A DNA stretch of 7,884 bases from JAAYZM01 sp964510785 (GTDB taxonomy: Bacteria; Actinomycetota; Actinomycetes; Actinomycetales; Cellulomonadaceae), in the NCBI GenBank assembly GCA_964510785.1, contig CAZECM010000118.1, positions 1-7,884 on the forward strand, in the 5' to 3' direction. Each line of letters starts with the position of its first letter. The first letter of the stretch is position 1. This document shows, in pieces, positions 1 through 5,160 of the stretch. The translations under genes were made by a program, and so were the position numbers. The notes beneath the pieces are model-generated. The model searched no databases and was not told the origin of the DNA. It saw nothing but the letters and a program-made list of their open reading frames with translations.

Positions 1-869
1 TACATGGAGGACGTGCACCGCGCCGGTGGCATCCCCGCGATCCTGGGCGAGCTGTACCGGGCCGGCGCGCTGCGGACCGACGTCCACGCCGTGCACGCGC
101 CCTCGCTCGAGGCCTGGTTGAAGGAGTGGGACGTGCGCGGGGGCTCGCCGTCGGCCGAGGCGGAGGACCTGTTCTACGCCGCCCCGGGCGGGGTGCGCTC
201 GTCGACCGCGTTCTCGCAGTCCACACGCTGGGAGGCGCTGGACACCGATGCCGAGGGCGGCTGCATCCGCGACGCGGCGCACGCGTACTCGCAGGACGGC
301 GGCCTCGCGGTGCTGCGCGGCAACCTCGCGCCCGACGGCTGCGTCGTGAAGACGGCCGGCGTGGACCCGTCGATCTGGACGTTCACCGGTCCGGCCGTCG
401 TGTGCGAGTCGCAGGACGAGGCCGTCGAGAAGATCCTCGCGAAGCAGGTGCGTGCCGGCGACGTCGTCGTCATCCGCTACGAGGGCCCCCGGGGCGGTCC
501 CGGCATGCAGGAGATGCTCTACCCGACCTCGTTCCTCAAGGGACGCGGGCTGGGGAAGGTGTGCGCGCTCGTCACGGACGGGCGCTTCTCCGGCGGGACC
601 TAGGGGCTGTCGATCGGGCNNNNNNNNNNGACATCGCGCTCGTCGAAGACGGCGACATCGTCTCGATCGACATCCCCGGACGCGCGATCCACCTCGAGGT
701 CGACGAGTCCGAGCTGGAGCGCCGCCGAGCCGCGCTGCTCGCCGACGGCGGCTACCGACCCCGCTCGCGCGAGCGCGAGGTCTCCCTGGCCCTGCGCGCC
801 TACGCCGCCATGGCCACCTCCGCCGACCGTGGCGCCGTCCGCGACGTCACCCTCCTCGAGCGCCGCTAG
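1..869 (+). CDS. ilvD: Dihydroxy-acid dehydratase, C-terminal half, interrupted by an in-frame stop and an N gap
   Basis: IlvD dehydrates 2,3-dihydroxy-3-methylbutanoate and 2,3-dihydroxy-3-methylpentanoate to the 2-oxo acids that lead to valine, isoleucine, leucine and pantothenate. It is a cytosolic Fe-S enzyme. The reading frame is open at the left edge (frame of base 1), so the N-terminal half lies outside the window. Recognisable IlvD blocks in order are MEDVHRAGG (4-30), AFSQ...RW, GCIR, DGGLAVLRGN, VKTAGVD, FTGPA, VIRYEGPRGGPGMQEMLYP, and LVTDGRFSGGT ending at 600. Then come an in-frame TAG (601-603), GLSIG, and 10 Ns. After the gap the C-terminus (DIALVEDGD, DIPGRAIHLEV, ALRAYAAMATSADRGAVRD) continues in another frame to TAG 867-869. 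Family sequences read GGTSGLSIGHVSPEAA-x-GG here. A TCG-to-TAG change and 29 rather than 10 missing bases would therefore restore one open frame. I infer an intact gene damaged by sequence error; a true pseudogene is possible but less likely. Confidence 0.93.
   Translation, partial: HGGRAPRRWHPRDPGRAVPGRRAADRRPRRARALARGLVEGVGRARGLAVGRGGGPVLRRPGRGALVDRVLAVHTLGGAGHRCRGRLHPRRGARVLAGRRPRGAARQPRARRLRREDGRRGPVDLDVHRSGRRVRVAGRGRREDPREAGACRRRRRHPLRGPPGRSRHAGDALPDLVPQGTRAGEGVRARHGRALLRRDLGAVDRXXXXDIALVEDGDIVSIDIPGRAIHLEVDESELERRRAALLADGGYRPRSREREVSLALRAYAAMATSADRGAVRDVTLLERR
620..629. other. Assembly gap (10 Ns) inside ilvD
   Basis: Ten consecutive Ns. The preceding bases encode GLSIG plus the first base of the next codon, and the following base 630 begins the Asp codon of DIALVEDGD. 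Ten family residues (H-V-S-P-E-A-A-x-G-G) should lie between them, which needs 29 missing bases. The number of Ns is therefore a placeholder and not the true size, and the apparent frame shift across the gap is an artefact. Confidence 0.95.
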
Positions 870-895
870 GAAGCCACCCCCACCTCTCCCATGAC

Positions 896-935
896 GTGGG
901 CGATTCCTTGCGAGTTCCGTGAGGAATCGCCCCAC
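896..935. terminator. Hairpin between convergent ilvD and GST genes, probable bidirectional terminator
   Basis: GGGCGATTCCT (898-908) and AGGAATCGCCC (922-932) are perfect 11-bp inverted arms around a 13-nt loop. Two more pairs (896-897 with 934-935) form if C933 is bulged. It sits 27 bases after the ilvD stop and 23 bases beyond the stop of the opposite-strand GST gene, which is where a shared terminator is expected. Neither side has a clear T tract, which is common in high-GC actinobacteria. The structure is seen directly; its terminator role is inferred from position. Confidence 0.72.
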
Positions 936-957
936 TGCTGACCTGGGGGTCAGGGGG

Positions 958-2004
958 TCAGGGACGCAAGGGCGTGTGGGTCGGGGTGACGCGCTCGGAC
1001 TCGGGGACCGGGCCGGGCGGGGTGCCGTGGCCGAAGGGGCGCCCACCGAGCGCCTCGCGGCCGTGCGGGCTCACCCAACCGGACAGCTCGGGCCCGCGCG
1101 GCACGATCTGCGTCGGGTTGATGTCCGTGTGCACCACGTAGTAGTGCTCCTTGATCTGCGCGAAGTCGACCGTGTCGCCGAACCCAGGCGTCTGGAACAG
1201 GTCCCGCGCGTACCCCCACAGGGCGCGCATCTCGGTGAGCTTGTTGCGGTTGCACTTGAAGTGCCCGTGATAGACGGCGTCGAAGCGCACGAGCGTCGTG
1301 AACAGCCGCACGTCCGCCTCGGTGATCGTGTCGCCCATGAGGTAGCGCCGGGCGGTGAGACGCTCCTCGAGCCAGTCGAGCGCGGCCCACAGCCGCTCGT
1401 ACGCGGCGTCGTACGCGGCTTGTGAGCCCGCGAAGCCGCATCGGTAGACGCCGTTGTTGACCTCGGTGAAGATGCGCTCGTTGACGGTGTCCATCTCTTC
1501 GCGCAGGTGATCCGGGAGCAGGTCCGGGGCACCGGGTCGGTGGTGCTCGGTCCACTCGGTCGAGAGGTCGAGGGTGATCTGCGCGAAGTCGTTCGTGGCC
1601 ACGGTGCCGCTCAGCACGTCGACGATCGCGGGCACCGTGATGCCGCGCGGATAGTTGGGGAAGCGGGCGAAGTAGGCCTCCTGCAGCCGCTCGATTCCCA
1701 GCACCGGGTCGCGACCACCCGGGTCGAGGTCGAAGGTCCACGAGCGCTCGTCGTGGGTGGGACCGGGCTGGCCGAGCGAGATCGCGTCCTCGAGGCCGAG
1801 CAGGCGGCGCACGATGACCGCGCGGTTCGCCCACGGGCACGCGCGCGCCGCGACCAGGCGATAGCGCCCGGGCTCGACGGGGTAGCCGTCCGCGCCGTCG
1901 CGCGTGATGCGGGTCGTGATGTAGCGGGTGTCGCGCTCGAACTCCTGGCCCGGGACCGAGTAGGTGCCACCCTGCGAGTGCTCGGGCCGATCGGTGTGCT
2001 CCAT
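958..2004 (-). CDS. Glutathione S-transferase family protein, glutathionyl-hydroquinone reductase-like (xi class, YqjG/ECM4 type)
   Basis: 348 aa, cytosolic. The family uses a nucleophilic Cys to reduce glutathionyl- or other thiol-adducted hydroquinones. The thioredoxin-like N-terminal domain carries the catalytic CPWANR motif at residues 56-61 (Cys56) and the cis-Pro segment ITVPAIVD near 122-129. The all-helical C-terminal domain carries the xi-class block NNGVYRCGFAGSQ (183-195) and the YLMGD...TEADVRLF block. DFAQIKEHYYVVH...INP near the C-terminus is the usual end of the family fold. A Gly/Pro-rich tail of about 30 residues follows, making the protein slightly longer than E. coli YqjG (about 328 aa). 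The ATG at 2004 is supported by TAGGCT exactly 6 nt upstream and by alignment of the N-terminal block. Most actinobacteria make mycothiol rather than glutathione, so the physiological thiol may be mycothiol; that is inference. It is divergent from the lipoate-ligase-like gene and convergent with ilvD. Confidence 0.92.
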   Translation of the reverse strand: MEHTDRPEHSQGGTYSVPGQEFERDTRYITTRITRDGADGYPVEPGRYRLVAARACPWANRAVIVRRLLGLEDAISLGQPGPTHDERSWTFDLDPGGRDPVLGIERLQEAYFARFPNYPRGITVPAIVDVLSGTVATNDFAQITLDLSTEWTEHHRPGAPDLLPDHLREEMDTVNERIFTEVNNGVYRCGFAGSQAAYDAAYERLWAALDWLEERLTARRYLMGDTITEADVRLFTTLVRFDAVYHGHFKCNRNKLTEMRALWGYARDLFQTPGFGDTVDFAQIKEHYYVVHTDINPTQIVPRGPELSGWVSPHGREALGGRPFGHGTPPGPVPESERVTPTHTPLRP

Positions 2005-2010
2005 CGCACC

Positions 2011-2016
2011 AGCCTA
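2011..2016 (-). promoter_or_regulatory. -10 element (TAGGCT) for leaderless GST transcript
   Basis: On the - strand TAGGCT is followed by GGTGCG and then the ATG of the GST gene. A TAnnnT hexamer ending 7 nt before the A of the start codon puts the expected transcription start on that A, giving a leaderless mRNA. No convincing -35 hexamer or Shine-Dalgarno sequence is visible. Confidence 0.6.
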
Positions 2017-2120
2017 GGTCGACGCGGTCGCCACGGGGGCGCCGTCGTCGACGGAGCGGTGCCGCGTGCGTACGGAAGTGAGGTCGGGCACACCCCGTGT
2101 CCGACGGCGGATTCCCGACC

Positions 2121-2126
2121 TACGCT
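2121..2126 (+). promoter_or_regulatory. -10 element (TACGCT) for leaderless lipoate-ligase-like transcript
   Basis: TACGCT followed by GGCCAG and the ATG at 2133. The spacing places the predicted +1 on the start codon. No Shine-Dalgarno sequence precedes this ATG, and no good TTGACA-like -35 is visible. This element also argues for the ATG at 2133 over the in-frame GTG at 2097, which lies upstream of it. Confidence 0.6.
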
Positions 2127-2132
2127 GGCCAG

Positions 2133-3182
2133 ATGCGAGGCGAGTACAAGGTTCCCGGTGGCAAGCTCGTGGCGGTCGACGTCGAGGTGGCGGAGGGGCG
2201 CATCTCCCACGCCGCCGTGAGTGGCGACTTCTTCCTCGAGCCCGACGAGGCGCTCGAGTCGATCGACGGCGCGCTCCTCGGCATGCCGGAGACGGCGAGC
2301 GTCGCCCAGCTCACTCAGGTGGTCGAGTCCGTGCTCGGGCCCGAGGTCACGCTCGTCGGCTTCAACGCCGAGGCCGTCGCGATCGCGGTGCGCCGGGCGC
2401 TCGGGCACGCGACGCGCTGGGAGGACCACACCTTCGAGATCGTCCACGAGGGACCGCAGACCCCTGCGATGCACATGGCGATCGACCAGGCGCAGGCCGA
2501 GGCGGTCGGCGCGGGGGAGCGCGGGCCGACGCTGCGGATCTGGGAGTGGGGCGCCCCCGCCGTCGTCATCGGCTCGTTCCAGTCGCTGCGCAACGAGGTC
2601 GACTCCGATGGCGCCGAGCGGCATGGCATCACCGTGGTGCGGCGCATCTCGGGCGGCGGGGCCATGTTCATCGAGCCCGGCAACACGATCACCTACTCGC
2701 TCACCGTGCCCGCCTCGCTCGTCGAGGGGCTGAGCTTCGAGCGCTCCTACTCCTTCCTCGACGACTGGGTGCTCGGTGCGCTGCGCGAGCTCGGCATCGA
2801 CGCGACGTACGTGCCGCTCAACGACATCGCCTCCCCGACGGGCAAGATCGCTGGCGCCGCCCAGAAGCGCTTCGCGAGCGGAGCGGTGCTGCACCACGTG
2901 ACCATGGCCTACGACATCGACGCGGACAAGATGCTCGACGTGCTGCGCATCGGGCGCGAGAAGCTCTCGGACAAGGGCACGAAGAGCGCCAACAAGCGCG
3001 TGGACCCGTTGCGCTCGCAGACGGGCCTGCCGCGTGCCGAGGTCATCGAGGCGTTCAAGGACCACTTCCGCTCGCGGTACGCGACCGTGGACGGTGAGGT
3101 CACCGACGCCGAGCGGGCGCGGGCCACCGAGCTCGTCGCCACGAAGTTCGGTACGCCGGAGTGGACCGCGCGCGTGCCGTAG
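2133..3182 (+). CDS. Lipoate-protein ligase A family protein with N-terminal accessory domain
   Basis: 349 aa, cytosolic. Members of this biotin/lipoate protein ligase family attach lipoate (or octanoate) to lysines of 2-oxoacid dehydrogenase E2 and GcvH proteins. Residues 1-90 (MRGEYKVPGGKLVAVDVEV, SGDFFLEPDEAL, AVAIAVRRAL) resemble the small LplA accessory domain that is C-terminal in E. coli LplA. The catalytic domain follows: PAMHMAIDQA (111-120), LRIWEW (134-139), VVIGSFQS (144-151), the ligase signature RRISGGGAM (170-178) with EPGNTITYS, and the Lys-containing TGKIAGAAQKR (236-246, Lys238 the likely substrate-binding lysine). SLRNEVD, LHHVTMAYDID and KRVDPLRSQTGLP follow. I chose ATG 2133 because MRGEYKVPGG is the usual family start and a -10 element sits immediately upstream. 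Substrate is not proven: lipoate ligase, octanoyltransferase or another acyl-carrier-specific role remain possible. Confidence 0.9.
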   Translation: MRGEYKVPGGKLVAVDVEVAEGRISHAAVSGDFFLEPDEALESIDGALLGMPETASVAQLTQVVESVLGPEVTLVGFNAEAVAIAVRRALGHATRWEDHTFEIVHEGPQTPAMHMAIDQAQAEAVGAGERGPTLRIWEWGAPAVVIGSFQSLRNEVDSDGAERHGITVVRRISGGGAMFIEPGNTITYSLTVPASLVEGLSFERSYSFLDDWVLGALRELGIDATYVPLNDIASPTGKIAGAAQKRFASGAVLHHVTMAYDIDADKMLDVLRIGREKLSDKGTKSANKRVDPLRSQTGLPRAEVIEAFKDHFRSRYATVDGEVTDAERARATELVATKFGTPEWTARVP

Positions 3183-3191
3183 GTCGGCAGG

Positions 3192-3620
3192 TCACATCGC
3201 GCGGTTCGCGCGGACGAAGGCCGCGACGAACACCACGAGCTGACCCCACAGCGCGATCCCGAGCACGGGTGCGGGGTCCACGCCGACGGCGATCAGGACG
3301 GCCGCGACGCCCATGAGGGGAAGGCTCACGGCGCCGAGCACGGCGGCCGCACTCGTGAGGACCCGACGGTCGCGCTCGTCGGCGGCAGGCGTGAACGCGC
3401 GCTCGGCCGTGGTCGCGGTGCTGGGCCGCCGCCACGTGCGCCAGAACGCGAACCCGGCCGCCACGAGGGCGAGGCTCGCGCCCGTCACGTAGCCCGCCCA
3501 CATGTTCCCCGGGCCGTAGGCGCGCAGCACGAGCGCGCCCGTGACGAGGACGACGAGGCCCGCGCTCAGTCCGATCGCGGCGCCTGTGACGGTCGCGCGA
3601 GGCGTGGTGTCATTCGTCAT
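3192..3620 (-). CDS. Four-helix integral membrane protein, unknown function, paired with HTH regulator
   Basis: 142 aa. Hydrophobic segments at about 11-33, 41-60, 87-112 and 115-136 predict four membrane spans. A short charged loop (RTWRRPSTATTAERAFTPAADERDRR) separates spans 2 and 3, and its DERDRR motif recalls small membrane proteins often encoded beside XRE-type regulators. I do not recognise a named family with certainty and assign no activity. The ATG at 3620 lies 11 bases inside the end of the upstream regulator gene and has a strong Shine-Dalgarno sequence, GAGGAG with a 7-nt spacer. The two genes are therefore very probably co-transcribed and translationally coupled. Its stop at 3192-3194 lies only 9 bases from the convergent lipoate-ligase-like stop. 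It may sense or execute the response controlled by the regulator, but this is speculation. Confidence 0.85.
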   Translation of the reverse strand: MTNDTTPRATVTGAAIGLSAGLVVLVTGALVLRAYGPGNMWAGYVTGASLALVAAGFAFWRTWRRPSTATTAERAFTPAADERDRRVLTSAAAVLGAVSLPLMGVAAVLIAVGVDPAPVLGIALWGQLVVFVAAFVRANRAM

Positions 3621-3801
3621 GGAAGATCTCCTCGATGGCCAGCCCGAAGTGACGGGCGATGGTGAAGGCGAGCGGCAGGGACGGGTCGTAGCGGCCCGTC
3701 TCGAGGGAGTTCACGGTCTGGCGGGACACCCCGAGCGCGGTGCCGAGCGCGGCCTGGGACAGGCCCTGCTCCTCGCGCAGGCGGCGGATCTCGTTCTTCA
3801 C
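3610..3801 (-). CDS. Small Cro/C1 (XRE) family helix-turn-helix regulator
   Basis: 63 aa, essentially one HTH_3 domain. It has KNEIRRLREEQGLSQ (2-16), then the helix-turn-helix ALGTALGVSRQTVNSLE (18-34), then the conserved ETGRYDPSLPLAFTIARHF (34-52) and the C-terminal IEEIFHDE. There is no ligand-binding domain, so it is a DNA-binding protein that probably acts as a dimer. The GTG at 3801 is preferred because AGGAG lies 4 nt upstream and KNEIRRLRE is the typical family N-terminus; an in-frame GTG at 3813 would add four residues without a Shine-Dalgarno sequence. It is the first gene of an overlapping operon with the membrane protein. Three 18-bp imperfect palindromes in front of it overlap the likely promoter, suggesting negative autoregulation (inference). 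Confidence 0.92.
   Translation of the reverse strand: MKNEIRRLREEQGLSQAALGTALGVSRQTVNSLETGRYDPSLPLAFTIARHFGLAIEEIFHDE
3628..3633 (-). promoter_or_regulatory. Shine-Dalgarno sequence (GAGGAG) of the membrane-protein gene
   Basis: On the - strand GAGGAG stands 7 nt before the ATG at 3620, inside the last codons of the regulator gene. It fixes the start of the membrane protein and shows that this gene, unlike several neighbours, depends on leadered translation within an operon. Confidence 0.8.
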
Positions 3802-3805
3802 GGGA

Positions 3806-3810
3806 CTCCT
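3806..3810 (-). promoter_or_regulatory. Shine-Dalgarno sequence (AGGAG) of the HTH regulator
   Basis: On the - strand AGGAG is followed by TCCC and the GTG at 3801. The 4-nt spacer is slightly short but workable, and it favours this start over the GTG at 3813. Confidence 0.6.
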
Positions 3811-3817
3811 CACGATG

Positions 3818-3881
3818 TGTCAAGGCTGTTTGACATGACAAGGATGCTTGACGGCGCTGCCGATGTCAAGTGTGTTTGTCA
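3818..3881. repeat. Three tandem 18-bp imperfect palindromes, putative operator of the HTH regulator
   Basis: On the + strand the copies are TGTCAAGGCTGTTTGACA (3818-3835), TGACAAGGATGCTTGACG (3836-3853) and TGTCAAGTGTGTTTGTCA (3864-3881). Copies 1 and 2 abut; copy 3 is 10 bp further. Copy 1 matches copy 2 at 14 of 18 positions and copy 3 at 15 of 18. Copy 1 is a perfect TGTCAA-N6-TTGACA dyad. The array ends 16 bp before the regulator start codon and overlaps the TTGACA promoter element. The stretch is also less GC-rich than its surroundings. I infer binding sites for the adjacent Cro/C1 regulator. Confidence 0.72.
3841..3869 (-). promoter_or_regulatory. Probable promoter of the HTH regulator / membrane-protein operon
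   Basis: On the - strand a perfect -35 hexamer TTGACA (3869-3864) is followed after 17 bp by CATCCT (3846-3841), which keeps the key A and final T of a -10 element. Transcription would start near 3834 and give a leader of about 30 nt containing the AGGAG ribosome site. Operator copies 2 and 3 overlap these hexamers, so a bound regulator would block RNA polymerase. The TTGACA also belongs to the repeated palindrome, so its promoter role is not independent evidence. Confidence 0.5.
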
Positions 3882-3935
3882 TCTGGGGGTGCGGCAGGTG
3901 CGTCCCTGGCGGTGATCCGGGGAGGTCGAGTACAC

Positions 3936-4688
3936 CTAGGCGCCCGCCGTCGGCCCCGTCGGACGTGCCCCGAAGACGGCGGTGCCGAGCCGCACGATCG
4001 TCGCGCCCTCGGCCACGGCGAGCTCGAGGTCGCCGCTCATCCCCATCGACAGCTCGGTGGCCTCGGCCGTCCCCGGGGCGCCGCTCGTGAGCACCACGTC
4101 GCGGACGGCGCGCAGCCGCGAAAAGCCTTCGCGGACGACGGCGGCCTCCGGGGTGTTCGCGCCGATCGTCATGAAGCCGCGCAGCCGGATGCCGCCGAGT
4201 GCGGCGACCCGGGTGGCGAGTGCGGCGGCGTCGGCGGGGTCCACGCCGGACTTGGTCGGCTCGCCCGAGACGTTGACCTGGACGAACACGTCGACCGTGC
4301 GGGCCGTCGTCGTCGCACGTCGTGCGATGCGCTCGGCGAGCTCGAAGGTCGCGACGGACTCGATGCCGTGCGCCCACGCGAGCGTGTGGTTGACCTTGTT
4401 GGACTGCAGCGGGCCGATGAGGTGCCACGTCGGCGCGAGGTCCGCGAGCTCGGGTGCCTTCGCGACGAGCTCCTGGACCCGGTTCTCGCCGAGGATCACG
4501 GGGATCTCGAGCTCCTCCGCGAGCTCGAGCGCCGTCCGTATCGTCGCGGCCGCCTGCGTCTTGGTCGCGAGGAGGAGCCGCACGGACGTGGGCCCGCGAC
4601 CCGCGTCGTCGGCGGCTCGGGCGATGCGCTGCCACGAAGCCGCGAGCCGCTCGCGCAGCAGCGCGCCCCCGGCATCTGGCGTAGTCAT
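3936..4688 (-). CDS. YggS family pyridoxal phosphate-binding protein (PLPBP/PROSC)
   Basis: 250 aa, close to the usual family length of about 230-250. YggS/PLPBP is a cytosolic single-domain TIM-barrel protein, like the N-terminal domain of alanine racemase. It binds PLP without known catalysis and maintains vitamin B6 and amino/keto-acid homeostasis. Visible blocks are LLLATKTQ with the PLP Schiff-base lysine Lys43, GENRVQE (67-73), WHLIGPLQSNK (88-98), VFVQVNVSGEPTKSG, IRLRGFMTIG, and the phosphate-binding C-terminus LSMGMSGDLELAVAEGATIVRLGTAVFG. The ATG at 4688 is supported by TAGGGT 6 nt upstream. In many actinobacteria the family member lies between ftsZ and sepF; this one is a lone gene divergent from yccF, so it could be a second paralogue or a relocated single copy. 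Confidence 0.95.
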   Translation of the reverse strand: MTTPDAGGALLRERLAASWQRIARAADDAGRGPTSVRLLLATKTQAAATIRTALELAEELEIPVILGENRVQELVAKAPELADLAPTWHLIGPLQSNKVNHTLAWAHGIESVATFELAERIARRATTTARTVDVFVQVNVSGEPTKSGVDPADAAALATRVAALGGIRLRGFMTIGANTPEAAVVREGFSRLRAVRDVVLTSGAPGTAEATELSMGMSGDLELAVAEGATIVRLGTAVFGARPTGPTAGA

Positions 4689-4694
4689 GGCGCC

Positions 4695-4700
4695 ACCCTA
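4695..4700 (-). promoter_or_regulatory. -10 element (TAGGGT) for leaderless yggS transcript
   Basis: On the - strand TAGGGT is followed by GGCGCC and then the ATG of yggS. The spacing is the same as for the GST and lipoate-ligase-like genes, so +1 would be the A of ATG. No -35 or Shine-Dalgarno sequence is recognisable. Confidence 0.6.
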
Positions 4701-4743
4701 GTCAGCGCGGCGGGGCGACCAGGACGTGACGAGTGCGACACGG

Positions 4744-4749
4744 CACCAT
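4744..4749 (+). promoter_or_regulatory. Possible weak -10 element (CACCAT) for leaderless yccF transcript
   Basis: CACCAT stands at the same -12 to -7 position before the ATG at 4756 and keeps the important second-position A and final T. However, it lacks the initial T. GGGGAC between it and the ATG could instead act as a poor Shine-Dalgarno sequence. Confidence 0.35.
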
Positions 4750-4755
4750 GGGGAC

Positions 4756-5160
4756 ATGAAGAGCGTCCTGAACGTCATCCTCAACATCGTGTGGCTCGTG
4801 CTCGCGGGGATCCCGCTCGCGTTCGGGTACGCGATCGCTGGACTGATCTGCTTCGTGCTGATCATCACGATCCCGTGGGGCGTCGCGTCGTTCCGGATCG
4901 CCAACTACGTGCTGTGGCCGTTCGGGCGCACCGTGGTCGATAAGCCGAGCGCGGGGCTGGGCTCGGCGCTCGGCAACGTCATCTGGATCATCGTGGCGGG
5001 GGTCTGGCTCGTCCTCGAGCACATCGCCGTCGCGATCGCTCTCGCCGTGACGATCGTGGGCATCCCGCTCGCGATCGCGAACCTCAAGATCATCCCGGTC
5101 ACCCTGGCCCCGCTCGGCAAGCGGATCGTCCCCAGCTCCACGGTCTTCGCCGGCTGGTAG
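4756..5160 (+). CDS. YccF domain-containing inner membrane protein
   Basis: 134 aa, very hydrophobic, with spans at about 8-36 (long, possibly continuous with 30-43), 74-88 and 90-110. YccF-domain proteins (DUF307) are small membrane proteins of unknown function. Two related halves are visible: NVILNIVWLVLAG...TIPWGVASFRIANYVLWPFGR and NVIWIIVAGVWLVLE...TIVGIPLAIANLKIIPVTLAPLGKR. Each half ends in a (V/I)xIP-G/A-A-(x)n-P-(L/F)G(K/R) element, which is the family hallmark and points to an internal duplication. I chose ATG 4756 because MKSVLNVILN is the usual start; the in-frame GTG at 4726 would add ten residues overlapping the intergenic promoter zone. The gene is divergent from yggS and its stop directly abuts that of the ybaK-type gene. 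No function is assigned. Confidence 0.92.
   Translation: MKSVLNVILNIVWLVLAGIPLAFGYAIAGLICFVLIITIPWGVASFRIANYVLWPFGRTVVDKPSAGLGSALGNVIWIIVAGVWLVLEHIAVAIALAVTIVGIPLAIANLKIIPVTLAPLGKRIVPSSTVFAGW

Noticed and set aside
126..869. Continuous 247-codon + strand frame spanning the gap
   Set aside because: Before the gap it is an out-of-frame Arg-rich shadow of ilvD. Only the part after the gap is the true IlvD C-terminus, and the Ns have no real length.
2097..2132. GTG at 2097 as start of the lipoate-ligase-like gene
   Set aside because: The extra 12 residues are not family-like, and the -10 element at 2121-2126 lies downstream of it. ATG 2133 fits both.
1611..3065. 484-codon - strand open frame across the lipoate-ligase-like gene and part of the GST gene
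   Set aside because: It is antisense to a clearly recognisable gene, is made of Arg/Ala/His/Asp-rich low-information sequence, and matches no family. It is a typical shadow of high-GC coding DNA.
3818..3823. TTGACA on the - strand just upstream of GTG 3813 as a -35 element
   Set aside because: A matching -10 would fall inside the regulator coding region. The hexamer is better explained as an arm of operator copy 1.
3882..3935. Possible weak hairpin (TCCC...GGGA) after the yggS stop as a terminator
   Set aside because: Only short arms with a bulge can be drawn and there is no T tract; it is not distinguishable from chance in GC-rich DNA.
4726..4755. GTG at 4726 as start of yccF
   Set aside because: It adds ten non-hydrophobic residues and has no ribosome site; MKSVLNVILN from 4756 fits the family start.
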